Counted from the first letter of the stretch, positions 48,803-59,810 are shown. The stretch is 64,000 nt of DNA from JAIXWP01 sp041391745 (GCA_041391745.1 JAWKNK010000001.1:186001-250000), one strand, 5' to 3'. A program made the numbers and translations. Notes: generated from the letters alone by a model not told the origin.

Positions 48803-51369
48803 TTGCTCCGACATCTTTTTACCATAATATGTCTGTTCACTTCGTACCTGTCTATTTCTCAATTTACTGAGATTTCAACAGAGGAAGAAATCTTCATCAT
48901 TCAAGAAGGATGCTTGTGGGGTAATGGTGCTTCATTTTACGACTATAATCACGACGGATGGGATGATCTTACCACAGCAGACGGAAGTGATTTCGTTAGG
49001 TTCTACGAAAACACTGGCGACGGACATTTTCAAACTTCCACTATTAATCTCAATATCGCTTTCACAGGACAAATAGTTGGGGTGCTTTGGCTTGATATAG
49101 AAAATGATGGAGACGAAGACTTGTTGATCACCCAAAATATGGGCAGAGTGCTGCTCTTCGTAAATGATGGCAACTTCAATTACACAGAATGCGCAGTAGC
49201 CTCTGGTTTGCCAAGTCAATCTTATTTTCACTTCGGAATTAGCGCTGCTGATTACGATAATGACGGTTTCATTGACTTCACGATTGCCAAATACTACAAC
49301 CCAACAATCCAAGGTGGGTTCGAATATACATCCAGATTATATCACAATGATGGGGACGGTACCTTCACTGATGTTACAGCTACCAGTGGTTTATTAGCTA
49401 CTCCAAAAAACAACATTTATGTGCAGTTTTCTCGACTACAATAATGATGGCTGGATGGACATATACTATGTGGTGGATAGAGCAAGTTGGTCCAACGATC
49501 TATTCAAGAACAATGGAGATGGTACTTTCACAAACGTTTCAAATAGCAGCGGCACTGGAGTTTTTATTGATGCCATGTCGTGCACCGTTGGCGACTACGA
49601 TAGAGATGGCGACCAAGATATTTTCGTAGCAAACACAACAGGCGGTAATCGCTTTTTTAAAAACAATGGAGATGAAACTTTCTCAAATATTGCCGTCGAA
49701 ACAGGCCTAGCGATTAACTCCGTGTGCTGGGGTGCCAACTGGATAGACTATGACAACAATGGCTGGGAAGATCTCTTCATTCCCACAGCTGTGGGCGCGA
49801 ATTACACTATTTCTCAAAATCTTTTTAGAATAAACCAAGGCAACGATGTGTTTCACAGTTGGTGAAGAATCATTGGAATTACTGGAGACATTGATCCTAC
49901 ATTTTGCAATGTAATTGGCGACATCAATAATGATGGCTATTACGACTATTACAATAATAATAACGATCCAAAACCATGTCGTTTTGGAAAAATGATGGCA
50001 GTACAAATGCTTTCATAAGTGTGACTTTGCAAGGTGATATTTCAAATATCAATGCCATCGGTTCTCGTATAAATTTGTACTCACAAAACTTCATGCAATC
50101 CAAGCAATTGCTTGCTGGAGAAAGCTACATTGGTCAAAATTCTAGAAAAAAATATTTGGACTTAGGTGAAAACAATGGTGTTGATTCTTTAGAGATATTT
50201 TGGCCATCAGGATTAAAAGAAGTTTATTACAATTTAGAATTGAATACCCATTACAATTTCACGGAAGGGAAATTCTTTTCTAGTAAACTGATTTTATTCA
50301 AACAAATGATTCTACCATTTGTCCAAATCAAATTATAACCCTTGATGCTGGCCCCGCAGTCAGTTGGCTTTGGAACGATGGTTCAACCGAAAGGTATTTA
50401 ATGATTGACAGTGAAGGTGAATATTCTTGTATTAAAACTCATGAATATGGCTATAGTTCGATGCTCGATGTCATTTTAATCGCTTCACAAGAAGATCCAA
50501 TCATCGATTACATTTATCAAAATCCCACTTGCCATAATTCAAGCAATGGTTATGTTTTTCTCGAAATTAATTATGAAGAAAATGTATCCATGGAATGGAA
50601 CACAGGGTCACAAAATATGATTCTAGGTTCGCTGCAAGCGGGAGTTTACAATTGCGTTGCGACATCTATGAATGGTTGTACTTCAGATTTTGAAATTCAA
50701 CTAACTGCACCTTTACCTATCAGCTTTGAATATGAGCTTACGAATGTTAGCTGTTTTGGAGGGAATGATGGTGGCCTTACAGTTACATCCATTGAAGGAG
50801 GAACCGAACCCTATTTAATATATATAAATGGAGAAGCAAATGCCCTCTCAGCCGGCAACTATAGTTTAGAAATAGTTGATGATAATAATTGCATAAGCGT
50901 TTCAAATTTCAGTATTTCAGAACCCGAGGAAATTGTAGCAGATTATCAAGTACTCTCTTCAATAGAAGGTCTGCCTGGTGAACTGAGCATTACACTTTCA
51001 GGAGGAGTTCCACCTTTTGAAATTTTAATCAATGGAGACAACTATCCTGAAATGAGTTATTACTTATTACCAAGTGGAGAATATTCATTTTCTGCCACTG
51101 ACGCGAATGGTTGTTCGATTCAATTCAACTTTATAATTGAAACTGAATTAGGCTTGGACGAAATAAAATCGACTGATGTTATTGTATTTCCGAATCCTTT
51201 TTTAAACGAAATAACACTTGTTTCTCCCAATGTAAAAGTGTTCAACGCTCTGGGGCAAGAAATAGAATATTACTATTTACACCAAAAAATAAACACCACT
51301 GAATGGTCGAGTGGTGTTTACATTTTTATTGATAATAAAGGCTATTCCTATCGCATGATAAAGCAATAA
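48803..51369 (+). CDS. FG-GAP/VCBS repeat protein, CRTAC1-like, T9SS type A (about five frame breaks)
   Basis: About 855 residues across frames. The TTG at 48803 begins a signal peptide (LLRHLF...FTSYLSISQ). Several FG-GAP/VCBS repeats with Ca-binding patterns DYNHDGWDD, DYDNDGFID, DYNNDGWMD, DYDRDGDQD, DYDNNGWED, then an ASPIC/UnbV segment (LDLGENNGVDSLEIFWPSGLKEVY), SprB-like repeats (GGNDGGLTVTSIEGGTEPYLIYING) and a sorting domain with VFPNPFLNEITL ending SYRMIKQ. Frame breaks near 49430, 49855-49870 (two), 49985 and 50305. Expected as a beta-propeller surface protein; function unknown. Its stop abuts the stop of the next, convergent gene. Confidence 0.8.
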
Positions 51370-52997
51370 TTATTGTTTCATCAATCGAATAAGTTGTCCA
51401 TTTTGGTTTTGCAAAAAGTATAATCCTGCTGGAAGATAACTTACATCAATGCTTTTTTCATTTCTGTACTGCTTAATCATTCTTCCTTCAATGGAATAAA
51501 GCGTTACATCAAAAGCATCATTAAAATTCACTATTCCATTACTTGGATTTGGGAAGGCCGTAAAGTCATCACCTGCACTAATGGTTTCTACACTAACAAT
51601 TCCAGAATTATTTGAAGCATCTGGCGTTGTTCCAATGAATAACACCCAATTAGGATCACCATCATACAAGACGCCCATAAGAAGTGTCTGCCGTAAAACC
51701 AGTCCATGCTATTTCATCGACCAACGTAATTCCATCAGGCGACGTAAATCGCACAGATTCACCTAGTATTATTCAACCTAAAACTTGAATGCAGTACTCC
51801 TTGACCTTGATCTTCATCCGCCCAAAAAAGTAGCCATCCACCAGCATCAATGGTCACGCTGTCTGGGTAAAAGAAGGAATTTGCCACTTTCTTGGGTTCT
51901 CTGGATTATCTGATAGATAGTATCCTCCAATATTCACAGGAAAAGCATTTGGGTTGTAGATCTCAATCCAATCTTCCAATTGATCTGCATTGTCCAAAAC
52001 ATCATTATGATTTACAGCCAACAGTTCATTAATGTATAAAGTAGGAGATGGCACGATTACCAGCGAATTTGTTACTTCAGGAGTTGGTGTCACGAAAACG
52101 ATGCTGTTTGTCGCTCCATCAGTTTGTCTTCCATAGCTTTCGTTTTCACCAGTAGCAGAATAGGTATATGAATCAGAAATAGCATTATCCGGACCTCGCA
52201 ATTCAATTGTACCTGTTTGAGTCAAGATGAAATTCGTGTGGTTTGCGCCTTCTAATGGTTCGCCATCGCACCAGTACAGTTTAAACTCACCAGGTAAAAT
52301 AACAGTGCGATAAGGCTCATTCGAAGGAAATGTAAAAGTCTCGGAACCATTTAGCGTTAAAGAATATCCTGCAAGATTAACTTGTGATGTATTGGGATTA
52401 AAAATTTCGATCCAAGGTTCATATTCATTAGAAAGATCTTTCCAAGTGCTCGTATTATTCACTTGCACTTCATTGATGAACATCAATTGTGTGGATGGAA
52501 CAATTTCGCTATTCGGCGCATCAAAGGTCACATGATTGAAGTATTGAAACTCTGCACATCCATCACAAACGCGACCATAGCTAATATCAGATGCCATCTG
52601 TGAGAAATCTACTTGATCGATAATCGTAACACCATCTGGGCTTGTTAGAATTACACTTTCACCATCAGCACTCAAACTAAAATCGACGTGATCAGCACCT
52701 TGCTCTGGATCTTTATCAATCCAAAAAATTAAATGATTATTTGGTAGGATGGTGGTGGTGCCTGGATCAGTGGTAGGAATTTGCCATTTCATCAAATTGG
52801 TAGGATCATCTGAAAGATAGTAGCCTCCCAAGTTGGTGATTCCACCGTTATTATAGATTTCAATCCAATCTTCTCTTTGAAAAAAATCATCCATTTGCTC
52901 CTGCAACATTATCAGCAATGATTTCATTGATGAAGAGATTCTGAGCACTTGAATATACCGAAAGCAATACAAAGAATGTTGCGTAAATAAATTTCAT
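51370..52997 (-). CDS. Tandem lamin-tail-domain secreted protein, T9SS type A (at least three frame breaks)
   Basis: About 540 residues from the ATG at 52997 (signal peptide MKFIYATFFVLLSVYSSAQ). Three or four lamin-tail domains in tandem: EDWIEIYNNGGITNLGGYYLSDDP; EPWIEIFNPNTSQVNLAGYSL; LEDWIEIYNPNAFPVNIGGYYLSDNP, with INEV/INEL strand starts. The C-terminal sorting domain has AFPNPSNGIVNF and ends QLIRLMKQ. Frame breaks near 52888, 51870, 51785 and 51690. The role of secreted lamin-tail domains is not settled; they often accompany nucleases or CotH domains, and the CotH protein earlier in this window has one too. Confidence 0.75.
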
Positions 52998-53017
52998 AAT
53001 GGTTTCATTTTCCTAAA

Positions 53018-53049
53018 AACAAATATACCCCCGCAGGGGCATATTTGTT
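53018..53049 (-). terminator. Terminator after the five-repeat secreted protein
   Basis: AACAAATAT, then CCCC/GGGG core, then ATATTTGTT, a near-perfect stem of about 14 bp. On the minus strand it runs into five T. Confidence 0.8.
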
Positions 53050-53068
53050 AATTCTATGTAAACTAATA

Positions 53069-55083
53069 CTATTTCTTGACAAACAACCCCTACTACAACT
53101 CCTTCATTTTTAATAAAATAAGAACCTGCAGCTATTAATGGTGACAAATCTACCGACAATATAGGAGACGCCTGAACGTTCAAAACAGTTTGCCCAATCA
53201 TATCAACTATCTGGATATTGCCGTTTTTGGCATTTGTTCGATGGTCAAATAACTTTCCACCGGATTGGGATAAAAACTTGAATGCTATTCACCGAAGATT
53301 CTTCAATTCCAACCGTGCACGCATCACATGAACCAAAGCATACTTGATTGCTTATCGTAAAATTGGTATTATTCGTAACTATACTTCTATTATATCCTCC
53401 AAAACCATCGTTTTGACCACATTCAAAAGGAACACTTTCTACAAATGCGAAATCATTTCCATTGATATACTTAAAGAAAACTTGTGTGTTTTGTTCAATT
53501 GTTATTGTAACAGAATAAATTCCCCTCCGCCAATTGAAGTCATTTCTGTAGCTGTTGCAGAAAAATTGTTGAAACTTCCAGCAATGTGAACACCTTGAGC
53601 GCTGACTACTTCATTACTCATATCCACCACAAAAGTGACATCTACTGTTGGAATCACCTGACAAGCTGCACAAGAACCAAAGCAAACAAGTGGAGTTGTA
53701 ACAGCATCGTTTAAAACTTCAATGGTTCTATTGATATTTCCGCTTCCATCATTCATTCCACATTCTGACGAAACATCTTCCGCATATAGCCAATCTATAC
53801 CATTTACAAATTTGTAAATCACATCGGTATTGCTATTCACGAATGCCACGGCTTGATAGGTCCCATCTCCGTTTGCGGCCATTTCTGTTGCCGTCAAAGT
53901 TCCACTCATTGAAATTACCGACAACATAAACTCCATCAGGAGAAACTGTTTCATTCGTCATATCCACTTGGAAGATGACCATCACTGGAACAGTTGGCGC
54001 ACAGTCGGCACATTCACTAAAGCAAACTGGGCCATATACCGTATTTGTGGCCCCAACATCTAATGTTCTGAATATTTTCGCCAAATCCATTGTCTATTCC
54101 ATAATCAGAAGGCACCGTTTCAGCGTTGATCCATTCGCTGCCATTTACAAACCTGAATTGAGCTTGAGTATTTGCAGGAACTTCATAAAGTATTTCATAA
54201 TTACCGCTGCCTAAATCGGTCATTACAGTTGCATTGGGATTCCAGCCTTGAAAATTGCCAGCCAAATGGACACCTTGAGGACTTACCGATTCATTAGACA
54301 TATTCACTTGAAACAATACCATCACTGTTTCTGGCTCAACTACAATCCCACATTCATCACATTCAGAAAAGCAAACAGCGCCGTATGCAACATTCTCTTC
54401 CAGAACATAAATTGTCCTGTTAAACCCGCCGAATCCATCGGTAACTCCACATTCAGAAGGAACAGTCTCTTGCTGTGGCCAATCGTTTCCATTTATAAAT
54501 TTGAATGAAGCGGTACTGTTGGTTTCCACTTGAAGCGTTATTGAATAAGTTCCATCTCCATTATCATTCATTGGAGTAGTAGATGGATCCCAACCTTGAA
54601 AAGAACCTGCAATATGCACTCCGTTAGGGGAAACGGTTTGGTTAGACATATCTACTATAAAAGTGGCATCGACATAAGTGGGCTCTACCACAATTCCGCA
54701 GTTTTTCGCAACTTCCAAAAACACACAGGGCCATAGGTTGAGTTTCCTGTAGTCACCATGTAATTTCGATTGTATGCACCAAAACCATCATTTGCTCCAC
54801 AGGCAGATAGCACACTTTCTTGCATGGGCCAATCATTTCCATTGATAAACTTGAACAATATCTCTGTGTTATCAGCCACATCAACGTCCACAGCGTAAAT
54901 TCCATTTCCCATATCCATCATAGGCGTGGTGCTGGGATTCCATCCTTGAAATGAACCCGCAACGTGAACCCCGTTGGGAGAAACCGTTTGCTCAGACATG
55001 TTGACTTGAAGTGTGATTGTGTTTTGAGAAAAGAGTGTTAAATGACATAACACTCCCAATAGCGTGTAGTAAAATCTATTCAT
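53069..55083 (-). CDS. Secreted protein of five carbohydrate-module-like repeats with four-Cys tails, T9SS type A (multiple frame breaks)
   Basis: About 670 residues. Signal peptide MNRFYYTLLGVLCHLTLFSQ at 55083. Five repeats of about 115 residues, beginning near 55025, 54680, 54330, 53980 and 53640: each has a strand TFVVDMSNQTVSPNGVHIAGSF, often QGWNPSTTPM, then a KFINGNDWP strand, ECGVTDGFG..NR and a VCFxxCxxC tail. The fold is of the E-set/CBM20-CBM48 type that often binds starch-like glycans. Expected C-terminus with YPNPVESYLTIEQ and LFVKK, stop at 53069. Breaks include two near 54712 (expected VCFGSCENCGIVVE), others near 54040, 53910, 53530, 53270 and 53085. Confidence 0.75.
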
Positions 55084-55102
55084 GTGGTTAAGGTAATTTT
55101 TT

Positions 55103-55110
55103 CAAATATA
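55103..55110 (-). promoter_or_regulatory. Promoter -7 element of the five-repeat protein gene
   Basis: Minus strand TATATTTG, full match, 19 bases before the ATG at 55083. Confidence 0.5.
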
Positions 55111-55180
55111 AGTAAGTGTACTTTGTACATTTACCTAAATTGTAACAAATCATTAGGCAATTCGTCCTGCTATTTTGGAA

Positions 55181-55188
55181 TACCTTTG
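55181..55188 (+). promoter_or_regulatory. Promoter -7 element of the CarboxypepD_reg protein gene
   Basis: TACCTTTG, full match, only three bases before the ATG at 55192, so a leaderless mRNA is predicted. Confidence 0.5.
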
Positions 55189-55191
55189 AAT

Positions 55192-55956
55192 ATGAAAGTT
55201 TGGTTGCTCACTTTAATAGGTGGATTTATATCGGTGTTGTCCTTTGGTCAATCGGATACCACAACCATTAAACTCATTAGAGTGGAAGGTAAAATTCGAG
55301 AGCAATTTAATCAGCCTATTTCCAATGTGATTGTTATCAATCAGAGCACGAAAACAGGCACTTTCGGTAAATCTGATGGATCATTCGTGATTTCATGTCA
55401 AAAGTCAGATACCCTTGTTATCACATCATTGGGATATTATTCTAGAACGATTTGTTTTAGCGACTCTGTAAAAAGAGATGTATATCATCCTATTGTATTT
55501 CTGGAAGAACGAATTCAATCATTGGCTGTCGTTGAAGTTTTCGCTCCAAGAGATTTAGAAAAAATACAAAAGGATATTGAAGCGCTAGGATACAATGAGA
55601 AAGATTACATGTTGAGTGGAATCAATGCACTTTCAAGTCCAATCACGTTTTTATACCAGCAATTCAGCAGGGTAGAAGAGAGTAAAAGAGAAGTAAAAAG
55701 GCTTGAAAATGAAGATCGCAAGCGTGATCTTTTGAAAGAGTTGTTTCAACATTACGTTGACTATGATATTATCCAATTATCAGATGAAGACTTTGATGAT
55801 TTTATCTTTTACCTGAACGTATCCGATGATTTCTTGAAAAACTCATCTCAATATGACTTCTTAATCTTTGTACGCGATCGAATTAAAGATTACAAAATCA
55901 ATAAGCGCAACAACGTGAAGATTAACGAAGAAGATTATAATTTTAGCAACGACTAA
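55192..55956 (+). CDS. Secreted carboxypeptidase-regulatory-like domain protein
   Basis: 254 residues from the ATG at 55192. The frame is open back to 55084, but the promoter element and the signal peptide (MKVWLLTLIGGFISVLSFGQ) both place the start at 55192. A CarboxypepD_reg-like domain (VEGKIREQFNQPISNVIVINQST...SLGYYSRTICF) is followed by an alpha-helical, charged half (KREVKRLENEDRKRDLLKELFQHYVDYDIIQLSDEDFDDFI). This layout is widespread in Bacteroidota as an uncharacterised periplasmic protein. Its end overlaps the convergent T9SS plug gene by four bases. Confidence 0.85.
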   Translation: MKVWLLTLIGGFISVLSFGQSDTTTIKLIRVEGKIREQFNQPISNVIVINQSTKTGTFGKSDGSFVISCQKSDTLVITSLGYYSRTICFSDSVKRDVYHPIVFLEERIQSLAVVEVFAPRDLEKIQKDIEALGYNEKDYMLSGINALSSPITFLYQQFSRVEESKREVKRLENEDRKRDLLKELFQHYVDYDIIQLSDEDFDDFIFYLNVSDDFLKNSSQYDFLIFVRDRIKDYKINKRNNVKINEEDYNFSND

Positions 55957-57218
55957 TTTCTTGCTACGCTGTTTAAGGCGGCAATACCTACAAGTCGATC
56001 GCAACCTCTTCTCATATCGTAGTAATAGACCAAAATGTGATAGTCGTTTTCCGTTTCGTAGTGATTTCCTTCAGTATAGGAGTAATCACCTTCAGGATGA
56101 TAACGATCTACCGTTTTGTAGCGATAATTGTAATAGCCTTGCTTCATGAGCTTTGTAAGGGCATATCCTTTTTTTTCAGCGTCGTAAACCATCTCAAATT
56201 CCTCAGGATGAAAAGTAGTTTCAGCTACTTCTAAATACATTTTTCCACCTGGTACCTCTGGAGCCTCCAAGAAGAAATGTACATAAATGTATTCAGCTTC
56301 TAAAAAGGAGTCGTTCCCAAGATCATTTCGAATAAATGTTTTTCCGTTTAAATCGTAATCACTTTGGTAAGCCTTGCCTCCGCGTTCGAGATCATGTCGC
56401 AAATAGGCATGCCAATATCCATTTTCCAATTGAATAGATTCTACCTGGATACTTGCAAACTTGATACTTTTAATTTCGAATGCCCTCCATTCACTTCCAC
56501 CTTTGAAATTATTAGGACCGGCAAGATCGAAATTCATTTCATTGTTATTGATAAAATTGGGTTGCAAATTTCGAATCGCTGTGCTCCAATCATTATTTTG
56601 AAGAATCACCGTTTTCAAATCCCGGGATGGGGTGGAAATGTTCAGAGCACCATAATTGACAATGAAATCGATTTCTTGATCTTTGAAACGTTCTGAGACA
56701 ATACTGCTGTTTGAGACTTGGCCCGTAATAGCCAAAAGATTATCATAAACAATCATTCTATAGGTGAGTACTGGTGAATTGAGAGGCTCGTCACCATTGT
56801 ACACTACAATTCCGTAGTTACCGCTTATAGTTGGCTTGCTCAGAGAGTTAGGGAAGTCGAAATGATAATGAATAAAGTCAATAGCCGTACTAAATGAATA
56901 CTCAACATCTGTAATGTCCTGATTAGAAAAGCCTGAGATATATTCAATTTCGGAGATATCTGAAATGGACCAATCACTTTCACAGTGGTACACAGCATAG
57001 CGTAAGTCTTCTTTTGAATCCGACATAATATCAAAATGGAACTCGACAGGGCTTGAGGAATATGACTCTACCATTGGGTAACCAGTTGGGTTTCCAGATG
57101 GAAAGGCTAGGGGAGTTCTGATATCCGATTTAAATATGCGGTTTTCAATAACTTGAGCATTTGAAAGCAAAAATTGACTGAATAGAATAAGAGTACAGAC
57201 GTATTTAAACAACTTCAT
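55953..57218 (-). CDS. Type IX secretion system plug protein (DUF5103)
   Basis: 421 residues with signal peptide (YVCTLILFSQFLLSNAQ). The conserved block RIFKSDIRTPLAFPSGNP, then YAVYHCESDWSISDISEIEYISGF and the repeated GYYNYRYKTVD / EGNHYETENDYHILVYYYDMRRGCDRLVG near the C-terminus match DUF5103. In Flavobacterium johnsoniae this protein plugs the periplasmic opening of the SprA translocon pore. It is consistent with the many T9SS cargo proteins nearby. Intact, divergent from the ApbE-like gene. Confidence 0.9.
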   Translation of the reverse strand: MKLFKYVCTLILFSQFLLSNAQVIENRIFKSDIRTPLAFPSGNPTGYPMVESYSSSPVEFHFDIMSDSKEDLRYAVYHCESDWSISDISEIEYISGFSNQDITDVEYSFSTAIDFIHYHFDFPNSLSKPTISGNYGIVVYNGDEPLNSPVLTYRMIVYDNLLAITGQVSNSSIVSERFKDQEIDFIVNYGALNISTPSRDLKTVILQNNDWSTAIRNLQPNFINNNEMNFDLAGPNNFKGGSEWRAFEIKSIKFASIQVESIQLENGYWHAYLRHDLERGGKAYQSDYDLNGKTFIRNDLGNDSFLEAEYIYVHFFLEAPEVPGGKMYLEVAETTFHPEEFEMVYDAEKKGYALTKLMKQGYYNYRYKTVDRYHPEGDYSYTEGNHYETENDYHILVYYYDMRRGCDRLVGIAALNSVARN

Positions 57219-57244
57219 ACTGAATAAGTAAGTTCGTGCTTTCT

Positions 57245-57273
57245 TTGCACATACATAATTCGTGCTAATTTCG
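57245..57273 (+). promoter_or_regulatory. Promoter of the ApbE-like gene (TTG, 18 bases, TAATTTCG)
   Basis: TTG at 57245-57247, 18 bases, TAATTTCG at 57266-57273, then four bases to the ATG at 57278. Good two-element match; predicts a leaderless mRNA. Confidence 0.6.
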
Positions 57274-57277
57274 CACT

Positions 57278-58324
57278 ATGAAAGAAACAAAGTTAGTTTT
57301 CCTGACGATTTTCGCTCTATTTTTTTTGTTTAGCGCTTGTAAATTCCAAAAGGAACCAGAAGTGGGTGGACGAAATTATCAGGGTATATTTCTTTCTATG
57401 CCCTATGAAATCGATGTTGTAGGCGACACTTCTAATCTTCAGTCGCAAATAGACAGCGTCTTAGAACCCTTTGAACTCATTTTCAATTTGAATAATCCAA
57501 AGAGTGTTTGTAGCAGGTTGAATAATTTTGATAGAACTGATTCTGCTTTCGTTTTCAAAGACAGTACTTTGATTTTTGGGATTGTATTTGACTTGATGAA
57601 GGATATGCATACTAGGTCAAACAATTTGTATGATCCGACATTAACGCCATTGAAATTGGAATGGATGAAAGCAATGATGACCGGAATACAAGGTGTTGAA
57701 CCTAATTTGGATTCGCTATATGAGTTTGTGGGGTACGACGGTGCTAAAATTGATTTGCTCGAAGTTTACGATGAAACAGGTAAGTACTCTCATTCTGTTA
57801 TACGTAAAAAAACAGGTTCCGTGAATTTGGACTTGACCAATCTGGCGAGAGCGTACGCTCTTGACGCCCTTTCAGATTATTTGAATGATTTGGAAGTAGA
57901 ACAATTCAAAATACATTCAGGCAATAATACTATTTGCTATGGGACCTTGGTGCCGGAATTGAATTTGGTGAACCTAGGAATTGGAGAGGAGGGGGACCAA
58001 CAACAAATTAAACTCGTAAATCGTGCTTTCAGTTTCAAAGACTCCAAAGACAAACAAGGAATGCTTGATGTGTCTTATGGCTATCCTGTTTCTAATGAAA
58101 TGGTATATGTAGGTGTGTCTGCTCGGAAATTATTTGAAGCAGAAGTGTTCAGTGAAACCTTCATGATTATGGGAATTGAACCATCCTATCAATGGTACGA
58201 GTACAATAGTGAAAGTGACGTTCAGAGCTTTATGTTATTTATGAAAGACTCTGATATATCATACGCTTCAACTGAGGGCTTTGTTCAATTTATGGTACAA
58301 CAAGATTCGTTGACAGTAAAGTAG
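57278..58324 (+). CDS. ApbE-like lipoprotein, probably catalytically degenerate
   Basis: 348 residues. Lipoprotein signal with lipobox (LFFLFSAC). The overall layout follows FAD:protein FMN transferase (ApbE): N-terminal FLSMPYEIDVVG, then NNLYDPTLTPLKLEW where ApbE has a DPT..PL block, NLDLTNLARAYALDALSDYL where ApbE has a Gly-rich GGIAKGYAVD block, and HSGNNTICYG where ApbE has a GGD-type site. The key glycines and the metal-binding acidic residues of those blocks are replaced, so flavin transfer seems unlikely. Its stop overlaps the GTG start of tsaD (TAGTG). Confidence 0.72.
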   Translation: MKETKLVFLTIFALFFLFSACKFQKEPEVGGRNYQGIFLSMPYEIDVVGDTSNLQSQIDSVLEPFELIFNLNNPKSVCSRLNNFDRTDSAFVFKDSTLIFGIVFDLMKDMHTRSNNLYDPTLTPLKLEWMKAMMTGIQGVEPNLDSLYEFVGYDGAKIDLLEVYDETGKYSHSVIRKKTGSVNLDLTNLARAYALDALSDYLNDLEVEQFKIHSGNNTICYGTLVPELNLVNLGIGEEGDQQQIKLVNRAFSFKDSKDKQGMLDVSYGYPVSNEMVYVGVSARKLFEAEVFSETFMIMGIEPSYQWYEYNSESDVQSFMLFMKDSDISYASTEGFVQFMVQQDSLTVK

Positions 58325-59344
58325 TGGGGGAAAAGTTGAAAATATTAGCCATCGAAAGCAGCTGCGACGAAACGTCGGCAGCTGTTCTTGAAAATCTTAG
58401 AGTATGTAGTAATGTAATTGCCTCGCAAACCATTCATGAAAATATGGTGGAGTGGTGCCGGAGCTTGCGAGCAGAGCCCATCAGTCGAATATTATTCCGG
58501 TAGTTGATCAGGCATTAAAGGAAGCAGGAGTTTCTATTTCTGAAATTGATGTTGTGGCGTGTACCTCTGGTCCTGGCTTGCAAGGGCATTGCTTGTTGGA
58601 GTTTCATTTGCAAAAAGCCTGAGCATGGCTATCCAAAAGCCTCTTGTTCTTGTAGATCATATGAAAGCTCATATTCACGCTCATTTTATCAGTCGTGAAG
58701 AAGAGCATATCGCGCCAGAATTTCCTCTTTTATGTTTGACCGTGAGTGGGGGGCATACTCAATTGGTTTTGCTTAATTCTCCAAATGAATTTGAAGTTGT
58801 AGGTCAAACTCTCGATGATGCCGCTGGTGAAGCTTTCGATAAAGGGGCAAAAATTTTACAACTTCCTTATCCTGGGGGACCATTAATTGATAAGTATGGC
58901 AAAGAAGGAGATCCATTAAAGTTTCAATTTACCATACCCGACACCCCTGAATTAAGTTATAGTTTCAGTGGGATTAAAACGAATTTACTCTATTTTATAA
59001 AAGCTGAGACGGCCAAGAATCCGAACTTCATAGCTGAAAATATGAACGACATCTGTGCGAGCTATCAGCACACCATCGTTACTTATCTATTGAAAAAATT
59101 AAAAAAGGGAATCAAACAATATCGTCCTTCGTCTATCGCACTAGCTGGAGGTGTTAGCGCAAACAGCAGACTTCGTGAAGAAATAATTAATTTATCGGAA
59201 GAATTAAAAGTGCCTTGTCATATCCCTTCTTTTGAGTTTACTACTGACAATGCAGCAATGATAGGAGCAACAGCTTATTTCATGACTCTAGCGAAACAGT
59301 TTTCTGAATTATCTGAAGTGCCAAATGCCAGAGCTTCATTTTAG
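58324..59344 (+). CDS. tsaD: tRNA threonylcarbamoyladenosine transferase TsaD (two frame breaks)
   Basis: About 340 residues after repair, the normal length. Transfers threonylcarbamoyl to A37 of ANN-decoding tRNAs with TsaB and TsaE. Motifs: ILAIESSCDETSAAV, GVVPELASRAHQ, VDHMKAHIHAHF, GHTQLVL, DDAAGEAFDKGAKIL and AGGVSANSRLR. One base is missing near 58443 (expected HENYGGVVPELASRAHQ) and one G in the run at 58584-58586 (expected SGPGLQGALLVG). As an essential gene with all motifs kept, it is probably intact in the organism. Start GTG at 58324 overlaps the previous stop; TTG at 58336 is an alternative. Confidence 0.93.
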
Positions 59345-59421
59345 GAGGATCCATCTACTTGTTTTTTGAGTAAAAAAGTTGTTATCTTAGCTACTCCTTA
59401 ACTATTATTGATCGATACCCC

Positions 59422-59799
59422 ATGGGACTAATCGCAAATTCGGCTTTTTCCAGAAGTTGGATTATTCGACTTTCTGAAGCCTATTCTTCAATGTCTTTTC
59501 CATTTGCAATTGAAATGGTGGAGGATAAAGTGGTGTCCTTGATCAGAACAAGTCCACTTTTGCGGATAGAGGGAACGCGATTTACCCTTGAGGGCATTCA
59601 GGAAAAAGAAAATAATATTAAAGTTCACGCAAATCACATTCTTGGTTGGGGACTTACTGTGAGTATTCTGAAAAAAGGTGAATATGAAACCGAAGTGCAA
59701 GTAATAATTTGCGCCAATAATCTAAGACGAAACATCAAGTTGGAGGAGAGTTTGGTAAGTGAGCTAAAACTTCATTTGTTTTCAAAATTCGAAAGCTAG
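59422..59799 (+). CDS. Hypothetical protein
   Basis: 125 residues, no signal peptide, no membrane segment, two Cys at most. Sequence has mixed strands and helices (WIIRLSEAYSSMSFPFAIEMVEDKVVSLIRTSPLLRIEG; HILGWGLTVSILKKGEYETEVQVIICANNLRRNIKLEESLVSELKLHLF). I recognise no family; a small START-like or PH-like fold is conceivable but unproven. It lies between tsaD and the ECF sigma gene on the same strand, about 75 bases after tsaD. Confidence 0.65.
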   Translation: MGLIANSAFSRSWIIRLSEAYSSMSFPFAIEMVEDKVVSLIRTSPLLRIEGTRFTLEGIQEKENNIKVHANHILGWGLTVSILKKGEYETEVQVIICANNLRRNIKLEESLVSELKLHLFSKFES

Positions 59800-59810
59800 C
59801 ATAATTCCAC

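Noticed and set aside
55084..55191. 36-residue N-terminal extension of the CarboxypepD_reg protein
   Set aside because: A signal peptide begins at 55192 and a full-match promoter element lies inside the extension, so it would not be transcribed from that promoter.
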